Shown piece by piece: positions 8,543-16,573 of a stretch of DNA of 64,000 nucleotides. This DNA comes from Actinomycetales bacterium SN12 (lineage in GTDB: Bacteria; Actinomycetota; Actinomycetes; Actinomycetales; Microbacteriaceae). Position numbers and translations under genes: made by a program. The notes beneath the pieces were generated by a model. That model made no database searches, had not been told where the DNA came from, and saw nothing but the letters and a program-made list of their open reading frames with translations. Within the stretch, counting starts at the first letter, position 1. Every line of letters begins with the position of its first letter. The DNA lies in the NCBI GenBank assembly GCA_002837415.1, contig PJCV01000004.1:62001-126000 (forward strand), read 5' to 3'.

Positions 8543-9766
8543 ATGACGCGCACGATCATCGTCGGTGCAGGAATGGTCGGACTTGCCACGGCGTGGCATC
8601 TGCAGGAGCGCGGGGTCGACGTCACCGTCATCGACCGCGTCGGCGTCGCCGCCGGATCGTCGTGGGGCAACGCTGGCTGGCTGACGCCGGGCAAGACGAT
8701 CCCGCTAGCCGACACCGGTCTGTGGACGTACGGGCCGAAGGCCCTGCTCGATCCGGATGCCGCTCTGCACGTGCCGTTCCGGGTGGATGCCGGGCTCTGG
8801 TCGTTCCTCGCCCAGTTCGCCGCGCACGGCACCAACCGGGCGTGGGACAGGACGATGGCCGACCTCACGCCCATCGACAAGATCGCGCTGGAGTGCTTCG
8901 ACGAGCTGATCGACGGCGGCGTGAAGTCGTGGACCCGCGAGGGCCCGTTCGTGATCGGCTTCAAGCAGGAGGCCGACTCCAAGGGCTTCCTGCACGAGAT
9001 CGAGGGCGTGATCCGCCACGGGCAGGACGTGCCGTTCGAGCGTCTCGAGAACCCGCGCGAGCTCGCGCCGGTGCTGTCGGATGCCGTGACGCACGCCTAC
9101 CGGCTCGACGGGCAGCGCTTCTTCGAGCCCGCGCCGTTCGTCGAGGCGCTCGGTGCCGCCGTCGTCGAGCGGGGCGCCGAGCTGATCACCGGATACGAGG
9201 TCACCGACGTCTCGTCCACCCGCCGCCCCGTCGTCACGATGTCGAACGGGCAGCGACTCGAGGCGGACTCGGTCGTGATCGCGACGGGAGCATGGATGCC
9301 CGCGCTCGCCCGCAAGCTGGGCGTGCGCACGCGCGTGCAGGCCGGCCGTGGCTACTCGTTCACGGTCGCCACCTCGGTTCCGCAGGAGCACCCGGTGTAC
9401 TTCCCGTTCCAGCGCATCGCGTGCACCCCGTACCAGGGGCGCTTCCGCATCGCCGGCACCATGGAGTTCCGCCGCCCCGACGAGCCCTTCCAGCCGCGCC
9501 GGGTGCAGGCGATCATCGCGCAGGCTCGGGAGATGTTCCAGGGTCTGGATCTCGACGATCGTCAGGACGAGTGGGTCGGCTCGCGTCCCGTCACCCCCGA
9601 CGGCCTGCCGCTGGTCGGCGCGACCCAGGCTCCGAACGTGTACGTCGCCGGCGGTCACGGCATGTGGGGCATCGTGCTCGGACCCGCGACCGGCAAGCTC
9701 CTCGCCGAGCAGATCACCACCGGCCGCATCGCCCCGGAGATCAAGCCCTTCGACCCGCTGCGCTGA
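8543..9766 (+). CDS. dadA: D-amino-acid dehydrogenase (DadA-like FAD oxidoreductase)
   Basis: This enzyme oxidises D-amino acids, typically D-alanine, to 2-oxo acids and ammonia, passing electrons to the respiratory chain. The 407-aa protein has an N-terminal Rossmann FAD motif (GAGMVGLATAWHLQERGVDV), the family sequence SSWGNAGWLTPG, and a C-terminal FAD-contact region GGHGMWGIVLGPATG. ATG 8543 has CAGGAGGA upstream. Divergence from an Lrp gene matches the dad arrangement known in other bacteria. Other DAO-fold amine oxidases remain possible. Confidence 0.82.
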   Translation: MTRTIIVGAGMVGLATAWHLQERGVDVTVIDRVGVAAGSSWGNAGWLTPGKTIPLADTGLWTYGPKALLDPDAALHVPFRVDAGLWSFLAQFAAHGTNRAWDRTMADLTPIDKIALECFDELIDGGVKSWTREGPFVIGFKQEADSKGFLHEIEGVIRHGQDVPFERLENPRELAPVLSDAVTHAYRLDGQRFFEPAPFVEALGAAVVERGAELITGYEVTDVSSTRRPVVTMSNGQRLEADSVVIATGAWMPALARKLGVRTRVQAGRGYSFTVATSVPQEHPVYFPFQRIACTPYQGRFRIAGTMEFRRPDEPFQPRRVQAIIAQAREMFQGLDLDDRQDEWVGSRPVTPDGLPLVGATQAPNVYVAGGHGMWGIVLGPATGKLLAEQITTGRIAPEIKPFDPLR

Positions 9767-9815
9767 GCCGGGGCTGGGTTTTTCGGGCGTTTTCCGGGCT
9801 TCAGGAGCTCGACTA

Positions 9816-9878
9816 CGGGCATCCGGGGTCAATTTCGTACGCCGGCGGCGCCGAAAGCGTACGCAATCGACCCCGCAC
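9816..9878. repeat. 63-bp palindromic repeat, tandem copy 1 (period 113)
   Basis: The unit carries arms GGGGTCAATTTCGTACGC and GCGTACGCAATCGACCCC, which pair with few mismatches. The second copy is at 9929-9991. Confidence 0.8.
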
Positions 9879-9928
9879 CCCGGCGACCGGGCGGCGCGCC
9901 CGCAGGCGGGTGGGATGCGCCCGGCTAC

Positions 9929-9991
9929 CGGGCATCCGGGGTCAGTTTCGTACGCCGATGGCGCCGAAAGCGTACGCAATCGACCTCGCAC
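9929..9991. repeat. 63-bp palindromic repeat, tandem copy 2 (period 113)
   Basis: This is a direct repeat of 9816-9878 that differs at a handful of bases but keeps the same hairpin. Confidence 0.8.
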
Positions 9992-10020
9992 CAGGGAATC
10001 CCACCCCCGCACCTGCAGCG

Positions 10021-10070
10021 GGGATGCATTCGACTGGTCAGAGGGATGCTGAGCCAGAGAAATGCATCCC
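10021..10070. terminator. Candidate bidirectional terminator hairpin
   Basis: Outer arms GGGATGCAT and ATGCATCCC enclose a second imperfect stem (CTGGTCAG with CTGAGCCAG). It lies between convergent genes, just after the MerR stop codon side. Confidence 0.45.
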
Positions 10071-10091
10071 TGACAGATTCGACTGGGTGGG

Positions 10092-10895
10092 TCAGGCGCG
10101 GCGCACCGGCTGCTGCAGTTCGGTCACCCAGTCGGACTCGTCGTCGAGCGGCCACGACCGCACGTAGAGTTCCCGGCACGGGCCAGAGGGGGTGAAGCCG
10201 CGTGCGAGCATCTCGGCGTGCAGCGCGTGCCAGGTGTCGGGGATGCCGGCCGTCGGACCGAGGTGGATGCCGCACACCGCCCGCTCCTCAGCGGCGAGCT
10301 CGACGATCTCGAGGCCGTCGATGGGGCCGCCGCCGTACTCGTAGCCGATGGTCAGCAGCATCCCGTCGTCGGTCGGACGGTATTGGGCGATCGGCGTCTC
10401 GAGCATCCCCTCCGTCTCCGGCAGGCCGTCTTCGACCTCGCCGAACATGGGACCCACGTGCCGACCGACCTCGTCAGTGGGCACAGTCGCCGTGCGGGCG
10501 ATCAGGCGGACGGCAGGCAGGGACTTCTCGATGAACTCGACAGATGACATGCGCTTCTCTCTTTCTATGAGGTGGAGCCGCCGCTCCACGTCGACGAGTC
10601 GTTCGGTGGCGATCCGGTGTTCGTGCTCCACGGCATCCCGATGGGAGCGCAGCAGGCCGGCTATGCGATCCGCACCGATCCCCTCATCGAGGACGGCGCC
10701 GATCTGCTCCAGCCCGAACCCCAGCTGCCGCAGTGCGACGATGCGATGCAGCCGGTCGAGCTGCGACGGATCGTACGACCGGTAACCGGTGAACTCATCC
10801 ACGTGCGCGGGTACGAGCAGACCCGCGGTGTCCCAGTGCCGCAGCATGCGGTGGGTCACCTGGCCGATCTGCGCGAACGCTCCGATGGACAACAT
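10092..10895 (-). CDS. MerR-family regulator with C-terminal GyrI-like effector domain
   Basis: The 267-aa protein has a MerR DNA-binding domain at 1-70 (MLSIGAFAQIGQVTHRMLRHWD, TGYRSYD), a coiled-coil dimerisation helix at about 75-120, and a GyrI-like small-molecule domain to the end. This is the BmrR-type architecture used to sense drugs or cations. ATG 10895 was chosen because a promoter with the MerR-typical 19-nt spacer places the transcription start at that codon. A GTG 21 bp upstream is the alternative. It is divergently unlinked to other genes here, so its target is uncertain apart from itself. Confidence 0.85.
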   Translation of the reverse strand: MLSIGAFAQIGQVTHRMLRHWDTAGLLVPAHVDEFTGYRSYDPSQLDRLHRIVALRQLGFGLEQIGAVLDEGIGADRIAGLLRSHRDAVEHEHRIATERLVDVERRLHLIEREKRMSSVEFIEKSLPAVRLIARTATVPTDEVGRHVGPMFGEVEDGLPETEGMLETPIAQYRPTDDGMLLTIGYEYGGGPIDGLEIVELAAEERAVCGIHLGPTAGIPDTWHALHAEMLARGFTPSGPCRELYVRSWPLDDESDWVTELQQPVRRA

Positions 10896-10901
10896 GTTCT
10901 G

Positions 10902-10932
10902 ATTCGACCGCCTCACACTGTGTCAGGGTCAA
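10902..10932 (-). promoter_or_regulatory. MerR-type promoter and operator, leaderless transcript
   Basis: On the minus strand, -35 TTGACC (10927-10932) and -10 TCGAAT (10902-10907) are separated by 19 nt. The spacer carries the near-perfect palindrome CCTGACACAGTGTGAGG. A 19-nt spacer is the hallmark of promoters twisted open by MerR regulators. The -10 ends 6 nt before the ATG, implying a leaderless mRNA and autoregulation. Confidence 0.65.
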
Positions 10933-10957
10933 GTCTGCTCGACGGATGCCCGCCACC

Positions 10958-11758
10958 TCACCCGCGCAGGTCGCGGCGCGTCAGGGCGAGGGCGGATGCC
11001 ACGGCCAGCGCCACCGCGATCCCCCAGACGAGCAGCAGCCCAGGCACGTCGACACCGTCCTTCAGCGGCGGCTGGTGGTACACCCACGCGTACGGCGAGA
11101 GGGCGTTCAGCCACTCGAGATCCTTCGACTGCTTCGCCACCGCCTGGAACACGTATCCGAGCACCGCGACGCCGGCCGCGACGCCCGTCGCCCAGGCCTT
11201 GCGGCCGGTGAGTGCGCCGGCGAACAAGCCCGCCATCGCGCTGAGGAAGGCGAGTCCGGTCAGGGCGAGCGCGGCTCCGATGATGTGCGGCGGATGGATG
11301 CCCAGTTCCGCCGGATCGTTCAGCGCGAATACGATCGCGCCCGACAGCGCACCCAGCCACAGCAGCCGCACGAGCACGGCGAGCGCCGACTCTGCGGCGT
11401 ACTGCGCGCGGCCGATGCCGTGCGCGAGGTCGAGTTCGAGTCGGCCGGACTCCTCGGCGCCCGCGATCGCGGCCGAGCCCCACAGCACGGCCGCGATCGT
11501 CAGCAGCAGAAAGCCCATCAGCCCGTAGAACGTGCTCTGCGCATACCCCGCACCGGTGGCGATCTGGTCGTAGCCCAGGGTCTCGATCAGCTGCGACGGC
11601 AGGGCCTTGATGATGTCCTCGAGCTGCCCGTTCGCCCCGAAGCTCGGGTACAGCGGCAGGTACAGGAACAGCACGGCGGCGACGCCGAGGCTCCACCCGA
11701 TCACGCTGCGCCACGACTCCCGGATGCTCCGCCGGAACACCGGCAGCACGCTCTTCAT
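10958..11758 (-). CDS. ABC-2 type exporter permease
   Basis: This membrane subunit of an ABC exporter is 266 aa with about six hydrophobic segments (VIGWSLGVAAVLFLYLPLY, GFLLLTIAAVLWGSAAIAG, LLLVWGIAVALAVASALAL). AGAEESGRLELDLAHGI is a typical ABC-2 cytoplasmic loop. Its start overlaps the stop of the ATPase gene by ATGA. With the ATPase and the TetR gene it forms a TetR-ATPase-permease operon of the drug or peptide efflux type. Confidence 0.87.
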   Translation of the reverse strand: MKSVLPVFRRSIRESWRSVIGWSLGVAAVLFLYLPLYPSFGANGQLEDIIKALPSQLIETLGYDQIATGAGYAQSTFYGLMGFLLLTIAAVLWGSAAIAGAEESGRLELDLAHGIGRAQYAAESALAVLVRLLWLGALSGAIVFALNDPAELGIHPPHIIGAALALTGLAFLSAMAGLFAGALTGRKAWATGVAAGVAVLGYVFQAVAKQSKDLEWLNALSPYAWVYHQPPLKDGVDVPGLLLVWGIAVALAVASALALTRRDLRG

Positions 11759-12810
11759 CGCGCGCCCCCCTTCTTCTCCCCGCCGACACCCCTGCTTTCC
11801 GCCGACACCCCCACGTGTGGCCGTCCGTACCCGGGGGTGTCGGCGGCAGGTGGGGGTGTCGGCGAAGAGGAAGAGGAAGAGGAAGAAGAAGAGGAAGAAG
11901 AAGAGGGGGAGGAGTAGAGGCGCAGCACGCTCTCCTCGAGATCCGGCTCCTCGACGGTCAGGTCGTGAACGGTCATCTGCGCGAGCGCCTTCACGAACGG
12001 GTCGATCGCGCCCTCCACCGTCGCGGTGAGGTGCAGCACGTCGCCCTGCGGGGTGATCTCGATCTCGGTCACTCCCGGGATGCCCGTGAAGGCCCGCTCC
12101 AGGGCATCCGGATCCCCCGCATCGAGCGAGACCCGCACCCGCCGAACCGAGCCGAGGCGCAGCGAGGCGACGTCGCCGCTCGCGACCACGCGGCCGGCGG
12201 CGAGCACGGCGACCTCGTCCGCGACCTGCTGGATCTCGCTGAGCACATGCGAGCTGAGCAGCACGGTCTGCCCGGCGTCGCGCGCCTCGCGCACCATCGC
12301 GAGGAACTCGCGCTGCACGAGCGGGTCGAGCCCGCTGGTCGGCTCGTCGAGGATGAGCAGCTCGGGCCGGTGCATGAACGCCTGAATCAGCCCGATCTTC
12401 TGCTTGTTGCCCTTCGACAGACTGCGCAGCGGCCGCGACAGGTCGACGCCGAGACGCTCGGCGAGTTCCGACGCGTATCCGCGTGAGACCGGGCCGGAGA
12501 CCTCGGAGTAGAAAGACAGCATCCGATGCCCCGTCACGCGTCCCTCGAGGTGCAGCTCACCCGGCACGTAGCCGATGCGGCGCCGCAGGCGCGCGCCACC
12601 GTGCCGCGGGTCCTCGCCGAGCACGCGCACCTGACCCGAGGTGGGACGGATGATGTCGACCAGGGTGCGCAGAGTCGTGGTCTTGCCGGCGCCGTTCGGC
12701 CCGATCAGACCGTATATCGTGCCCGGCTGCACATGCATCTCGAGGCCGTGCAGGGCGGTGCGACGCCCGAAGCGCTTGTGCAGCGCGGTGATGTCTATGA
12801 CGGAACTCAT
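11755..12810 (-). CDS. ABC exporter ATPase with a poly-serine and repeat-derived tail
   Basis: The 351-aa protein has all ABC motifs: Walker A GPNGAGKTT near residue 38, signature LSKGNKQKIG near 131, Walker B LLILDEPTSGLDP near 151, and the H-loop SSHVLSE. The fold should end at EESVLRLY, as in relatives of about 300 aa. Beyond it lies a run of 14 serines with flanking serines and a proline-rich, glycine-rich tail. The serines are encoded by a GAAGAG-type microsatellite (11872-11917, plus strand) and the rest by a dispersed 84-bp repeat. The tail also overlaps the permease start by four bases. Confidence 0.88.
   Translation of the reverse strand: MSSVIDITALHKRFGRRTALHGLEMHVQPGTIYGLIGPNGAGKTTTLRTLVDIIRPTSGQVRVLGEDPRHGGARLRRRIGYVPGELHLEGRVTGHRMLSFYSEVSGPVSRGYASELAERLGVDLSRPLRSLSKGNKQKIGLIQAFMHRPELLILDEPTSGLDPLVQREFLAMVREARDAGQTVLLSSHVLSEIQQVADEVAVLAAGRVVASGDVASLRLGSVRRVRVSLDAGDPDALERAFTGIPGVTEIEITPQGDVLHLTATVEGAIDPFVKALAQMTVHDLTVEEPDLEESVLRLYSSPSSSSSSSSSSSSSSPTPPPAADTPGYGRPHVGVSAESRGVGGEKKGGAR
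11781..11864. repeat. 84-bp GGGGGTGTCGGCG repeat, copy A
   Basis: It aligns without gaps to the reverse complement of 30513-30596. Each element has paired units reading GCCGACACCCC and GGGGTGTCGGC, so it is internally palindromic. This copy lies in the 3' end of the ATPase gene and encodes part of its tail. Confidence 0.82.
11872..11917. repeat. GAAGAG simple-sequence tract encoding poly-serine
   Basis: This is a purine-only run of GAAGAG/GAGGAA units on the plus strand, giving serine codons on the minus strand. Such tracts can change length by slippage, and a non-triplet change here would alter the ATPase C-terminus. Confidence 0.75.
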
Positions 12811-13505
12811 GATGCCCCTCCTTCGGCGGGCTTCTCGGATGACCCGTTCTCGGATGACGCGTTCCCGGATGACCCGTTCCCGGATGCCATGGCCTGGCGT
12901 GCTCCGTCGAGGAAGGCCGTGCTCGAGTAGATGCCGTGCGTGAGCAGTTCCAGGGTGGGAAGGGTCGTGCGCAGCATCCCGGCGGGGCTCAGCTGGTCCT
13001 GCCCGAGCATCCGGCCGATCTGGGCGCGCATCATCACGGGCGCGAGGCCCATCATCACCAGGAGCAGCGTGGTCATCTCGGGATCGCTCATCTCAACGAG
13101 CAGTCCCGCCTCGCGCTGCTCGTCGAGCACGTCGCGGGTGACGCGCACGATCTCATCGAACAGGCGGTCGGCGGCCGGCGAGCTGTCGCCGAGCATGCGG
13201 CTGAGGTAGTCGATGTAGGGCCCGTAGCGCTCGACGTCGTGCAACGCGGCGCGGATGCGATCGGCCGTGGGCGCCTCGATCAGCTCGTGCTTGTCGTCGA
13301 TGAACGCCGCCACGACGTAGTCATCGCACGCAGTCCGAAGCGCATTCTTGTCGCCGAAGTGGTGCACGATCAGCGCGGCGCTGACGCCGGCCTCCCTCGC
13401 GATCGCGCGCATGCTCGCGGCGTCGAACCCGTCGCGGGCGAAGGCGCGGATCGCGGCCTCTCGGATGCGGGCGCGGGCCGTGAGATCATCGGATGCTGAA
13501 CGCAT
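12807..13505 (-). CDS. TetR-family regulator of the ABC exporter operon
   Basis: This is a 232-aa repressor. The helix-turn-helix is at residues 10-55 (ARIREAAIRAFARDGFDAASMRAIAREAGVSAALIVHHFGDK), followed by a helical ligand domain. ATG 13505 was chosen because the promoter places the transcription start there; an ATG at 13514 and a TTG at 13541 are alternatives. The Ser/Gly/Asn-rich C-terminus (GNGSSGNASSENGSSEK) is encoded by a short tandem repeat of GGATGACCCGTTCYC type at 12837-12888. It overlaps the ATPase start by four bases, so regulator and exporter are one operon. Confidence 0.87.
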   Translation of the reverse strand: MRSASDDLTARARIREAAIRAFARDGFDAASMRAIAREAGVSAALIVHHFGDKNALRTACDDYVVAAFIDDKHELIEAPTADRIRAALHDVERYGPYIDYLSRMLGDSSPAADRLFDEIVRVTRDVLDEQREAGLLVEMSDPEMTTLLLVMMGLAPVMMRAQIGRMLGQDQLSPAGMLRTTLPTLELLTHGIYSSTAFLDGARQAMASGNGSSGNASSENGSSEKPAEGGAS

Positions 13506-13512
13506 GTACAGC

Positions 13513-13541
13513 ATGCTAAACGCGCGTTCAGTGGGCGTCAA
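13513..13541 (-). promoter_or_regulatory. TetR promoter with overlapping operator
   Basis: On the minus strand, -35 TTGACG (13536-13541), a 17-nt spacer and -10 TAGCAT (13513-13518) precede the ATG at 13505 by 7 nt, so the transcript should be leaderless. The spacer carries CTGAACGCGCGTTTAG (13516-13531 on the plus strand), a 16-bp near-palindrome with one mismatch. It is well placed for autorepression. Confidence 0.65.
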
Positions 13542-13573
13542 GACCAGCTGACATGCGGCGATAGTGTGAGCGG

Positions 13574-14776
13574 GTGACGGGCTTCGATTACCAGCGCCTG
13601 CGGCGCTTTCCCGATGTCGAGGCTGCGAATCTGCAGGCCTGGGATGCGACCGACGACCTGCTCGTGCAGCGCGCGCTCGACACCGGCGTCGCGGGCGACG
13701 AGATCGCCGTGATCGGCGACGAGTACGGCGCTATCGCGCTCGCGTTGACGGATGCCGGGATGCACGGCATCCGCGTGTATCAGGACCTCATCACCGGCCG
13801 TCGTGCGCTCGGCGCCAACGCCCGGGCGCTCGATCTGCCGCTGCCCGCAGCGCACGAACTCGACAGCTCGCTGCTCAGCGGTAGCCGGCTCGTGCTGCTC
13901 CAGCTGCCGAAGGGGCTCGCCGAGCTCGAGGAGATCGCCGATGCGGTCGCCCGCTGGGCGGCGCCGGATGTGATGTTCATCGCGGGCGGCCGTGTGAAGC
14001 ACATGACGCTCACCCAGAACGAGACGCTCTCGCGCTTCTTCGGGCACGTGCAGCCGCAGCGCGCGGAGCGCAAGTCGCGGTTGATCGTGGCATCCGGAGC
14101 CGTGCCCGTGCCCGACCAGCCGCCGTTTCCGGTGAGCCGCCAGCATGACGGCTTCACCCTGTGCGCCTACGGCGGAGCATTTGCAGGCGCGAAGCTCGAC
14201 ATCGGCACGCGGGTGCTGATCGATGTGATGCCCGCGCTGACCCCGCCTTCGCCGCTCCGGGGATCCGCGCCGTTCCAGCCGAACGATGCGCCGATCGGGG
14301 GGACGCCAGCGCAGTTCTCCGGAGTTGTGACGCCGCCTCCGCTGCGCGTCGTCGACCTGGGCTGCGGAACGGGCGCGCTCGCCGTCGCGTTCGCGCAGCA
14401 GCATCCGGATGCCAGGATCACCGCCACCGATCGATCCGCCTCTGCGGCGCGCTCGGCTCAGGCATCCGTCGTCGCGAACGGCCTCGCCGGACGCATCACC
14501 GTCACGCTCGACGACGCCGGCTCCGAGCTGCCCGATGGATCGGCTGACCTCATCCTGCTGAATCCGCCGTTCCACCTCGGCACGAGCGTGCACGAGGGCG
14601 CGGGTCACCGCCTCATCCAGGCCGCCGCGCGGCTGCTGCGACCCGGCGGCGAGGTGTGGACGGTGTTCAACTCGCACCTTGATCACCGGGGCGTGCTGAG
14701 CCGTGACGTAGGCCCGACCGAGCAGGTCGCCCGCACCCCGAAGTTCACCGTCACGCGCAGCGTGCGCCGGGGCTGA
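13574..14776 (+). CDS. Class I methyltransferase, RlmG/RsmC-like
   Basis: This SAM-dependent enzyme probably methylates guanine in rRNA. The 400-aa protein has a degenerate N-terminal methyltransferase-like half and a catalytic C-terminal half with motif I VVDLGCGTGALAV (near 258) and NPPFH (near 329), the N6/N2-guanine signature of RsmC/RlmG. The GTG start at 13574 is preceded by TAGTGT 6 nt upstream, again suggesting a leaderless transcript. It is divergent from the TetR gene with only 68 bp between. Whether 16S or 23S rRNA is the target cannot be told. Confidence 0.82.
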   Translation: MTGFDYQRLRRFPDVEAANLQAWDATDDLLVQRALDTGVAGDEIAVIGDEYGAIALALTDAGMHGIRVYQDLITGRRALGANARALDLPLPAAHELDSSLLSGSRLVLLQLPKGLAELEEIADAVARWAAPDVMFIAGGRVKHMTLTQNETLSRFFGHVQPQRAERKSRLIVASGAVPVPDQPPFPVSRQHDGFTLCAYGGAFAGAKLDIGTRVLIDVMPALTPPSPLRGSAPFQPNDAPIGGTPAQFSGVVTPPPLRVVDLGCGTGALAVAFAQQHPDARITATDRSASAARSAQASVVANGLAGRITVTLDDAGSELPDGSADLILLNPPFHLGTSVHEGAGHRLIQAAARLLRPGGEVWTVFNSHLDHRGVLSRDVGPTEQVARTPKFTVTRSVRRG

Positions 14777-15232
14777 GCCCGCGACGAGCGTGCCCGGTCC
14801 CGCCCACGCATCCGCTCGGCCTCGTGAGCGTAGGCGAACACGCGAGGGAAGGAGAATCCGCGCGAAATCCTCCTTCCTCGAGTTGTTCGCCTACCTCCGC
14901 GCCCCCGCACCACCGCGCAACAACGCACCGCCGATCACAGGAACCCCCGGTGAACCCCGAAAACCGCCACCCGGATTTGCCACCGGATCAGCCGTTCGTT
15001 AGCGTGGATAGGTGGCCGTGAGGTCACAGAGACCAGTCCGCGGTCGCGTCCTTCTTTCGACTGAGCTGTAAACGAAGAGGCGCGGGCGTACGGTCGATGT
15101 TCTGTCGCGGGGATCCGAAATCCCCGTCCGCGCCGCCTTGCAGCTTCTGTCGAAACGGCCTTGAGAACGTCACCCGGGCGTAACCGAAGCGGCCCGCCGA
15201 GACCCGAAGAATCGGTGGGCAACGGGGGAAAC
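14777..15232. other. 456-bp intergenic region ahead of the proVWX operon
   Basis: The left part holds a 65-bp palindromic repeat at 14830-14894. The right part should carry the osmotic-stress promoter of the importer; I could not identify it reliably. No convincing gene was seen. Confidence 0.5.
14830..14894. repeat. GTAGGCGAACA palindromic repeat, copy A
   Basis: The arms GTAGGCGAACACGCGAGGGAAGGAG and its imperfect complement ending GTTCGCCTAC enclose a GC-rich loop. A related element with the same outer arms is at 42627-42700. Confidence 0.75.
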
Positions 15233-16573
15233 GTGTCCGAAACCGCTCTCGAAGCGCGCAACATCTACAAGGTCTTCGGCCGGAATCCGCAGCAGGCCGT
15301 GAAGCGTCTGAAGGCCGGTGAGACGCGCACCGAGGTGCAGGACGTCGGCACGGCCGCCGTGATCGACGCGAGCTTCACCGTGAACCGCGGTGAGATCTTC
15401 GTCATCATGGGCCTGTCGGGTTCGGGCAAGTCGACGATCATCCGCATGCTCAACGGCCTGCATGACGCGACCGCCGGCGAGATCACCATCGGCGGCGACC
15501 AGATCACCGGCATCCCGGGCGCGCGCCTGCGCGACATCCGCCGCGACCGCGTCTCGATGGTGTTCCAGCACTTCGCGCTGCTGCCGCACCGCACGGTGGC
15601 CGCGAACGTCGCCTACCCGCTCGAGCTGAAGGGCGTCAGCAAGACCGAGCGCCTGCGCAAGGCCGACGAGATCCTCGCCCTGGTGGGCCTCGAGGGCTGG
15701 GGCGACAAGCTGCCCAGCGAGCTCTCCGGCGGCATGCAGCAGCGCGTCGGCATCGCCCGCGCGCTCGCCGCCGACACCGACATCCTGCTCATGGACGAGG
15801 CGTTCAGCGCCCTCGATCCCCTGATCCGCCGCGAGATGCAGGAGCAGCTGGTCGAGCTGCAGGCCAAGCTGCAGAAGACCATCGTGTTCATCACGCACGA
15901 CCTCAACGAGGCCATGTTCCTCGGCGATCGCATCGCGGTGATGCGCGACGGCCGCATCGTGCAGATCGGCACGCCGGAGGACATCCTCACCGACCCCGCC
16001 AACGACTACGTCGAGCAGTTCGTGCAGGACGTCGACCGCGCCCGCGTGCTCACCGCCGCGAACGTCATGGAGCGTCCGCGCCCGGTCGTCGCCGAGTCGG
16101 CCGGTCCGCGCACGGCGCTTCGCCAGATGCGGGATGCCTACATGTCGGCGACCTACGTCGTCGGCCGCGACCGCAAGCTGGTCGGCATCGTCACCGACCG
16201 GGATGCCGTGAAGCTGGTGCGCCGCGGCGAATCCTCGCTTGCGTCGATCATCAAGCCCGTTCCGCAGAAGGTGCACGAGGACGACGTGCTGATGAACCTG
16301 TTCATCCCGTCGGTCGAGTCGCCGGTTCCGCTGGCGGTGACGGATGCCGAGGGGCGCCTGACCGGCGTGATCCCGCGCGTCACCCTGCTCGCCGCGCTCG
16401 GCCCTGGCCCCGGCGCGACGGGCGAACTGACCCTGCCGCTGAACCCGATGCCGCAGGCCGTGATCGACGAGGTGCTCGCCGAGGCGAGCTCGTTCACCGA
16501 GGCCGCCGCTGAGGCAGCCCCCGAGTCGGCCGACGACGAAGCCGGCACCGCTGACACCGAGGAGGTGCGCTGA
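15233..16573 (+). CDS. proV: Glycine betaine/proline ABC importer ATPase (ProV type, CBS domains)
   Basis: This ATPase drives uptake of compatible solutes during osmotic stress. The 446-aa protein has Walker A GLSGSGKST near residue 62, signature LSGGMQQRVG near 163, and Walker B ILLMDEAFSALDP. A pair of CBS-like repeats follows from about 280 to 400, the known ionic-strength sensor of OpuA-type importers. GTG 15233 follows GGGGGA with good spacing and begins at the conserved N-terminus. The acidic C-terminal tail is unremarkable. It overlaps the permease start by one base. Confidence 0.9.
   Translation: MSETALEARNIYKVFGRNPQQAVKRLKAGETRTEVQDVGTAAVIDASFTVNRGEIFVIMGLSGSGKSTIIRMLNGLHDATAGEITIGGDQITGIPGARLRDIRRDRVSMVFQHFALLPHRTVAANVAYPLELKGVSKTERLRKADEILALVGLEGWGDKLPSELSGGMQQRVGIARALAADTDILLMDEAFSALDPLIRREMQEQLVELQAKLQKTIVFITHDLNEAMFLGDRIAVMRDGRIVQIGTPEDILTDPANDYVEQFVQDVDRARVLTAANVMERPRPVVAESAGPRTALRQMRDAYMSATYVVGRDRKLVGIVTDRDAVKLVRRGESSLASIIKPVPQKVHEDDVLMNLFIPSVESPVPLAVTDAEGRLTGVIPRVTLLAALGPGPGATGELTLPLNPMPQAVIDEVLAEASSFTEAAAEAAPESADDEAGTADTEEVR

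Larger units (their letters stand above)
9767..10091. other. 325-bp convergent intergenic region with tandem palindromes
   Basis: It holds two direct copies of a 63-bp palindromic unit and a separate terminator-like hairpin near 10021-10070. No gene was seen. Confidence 0.6.
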
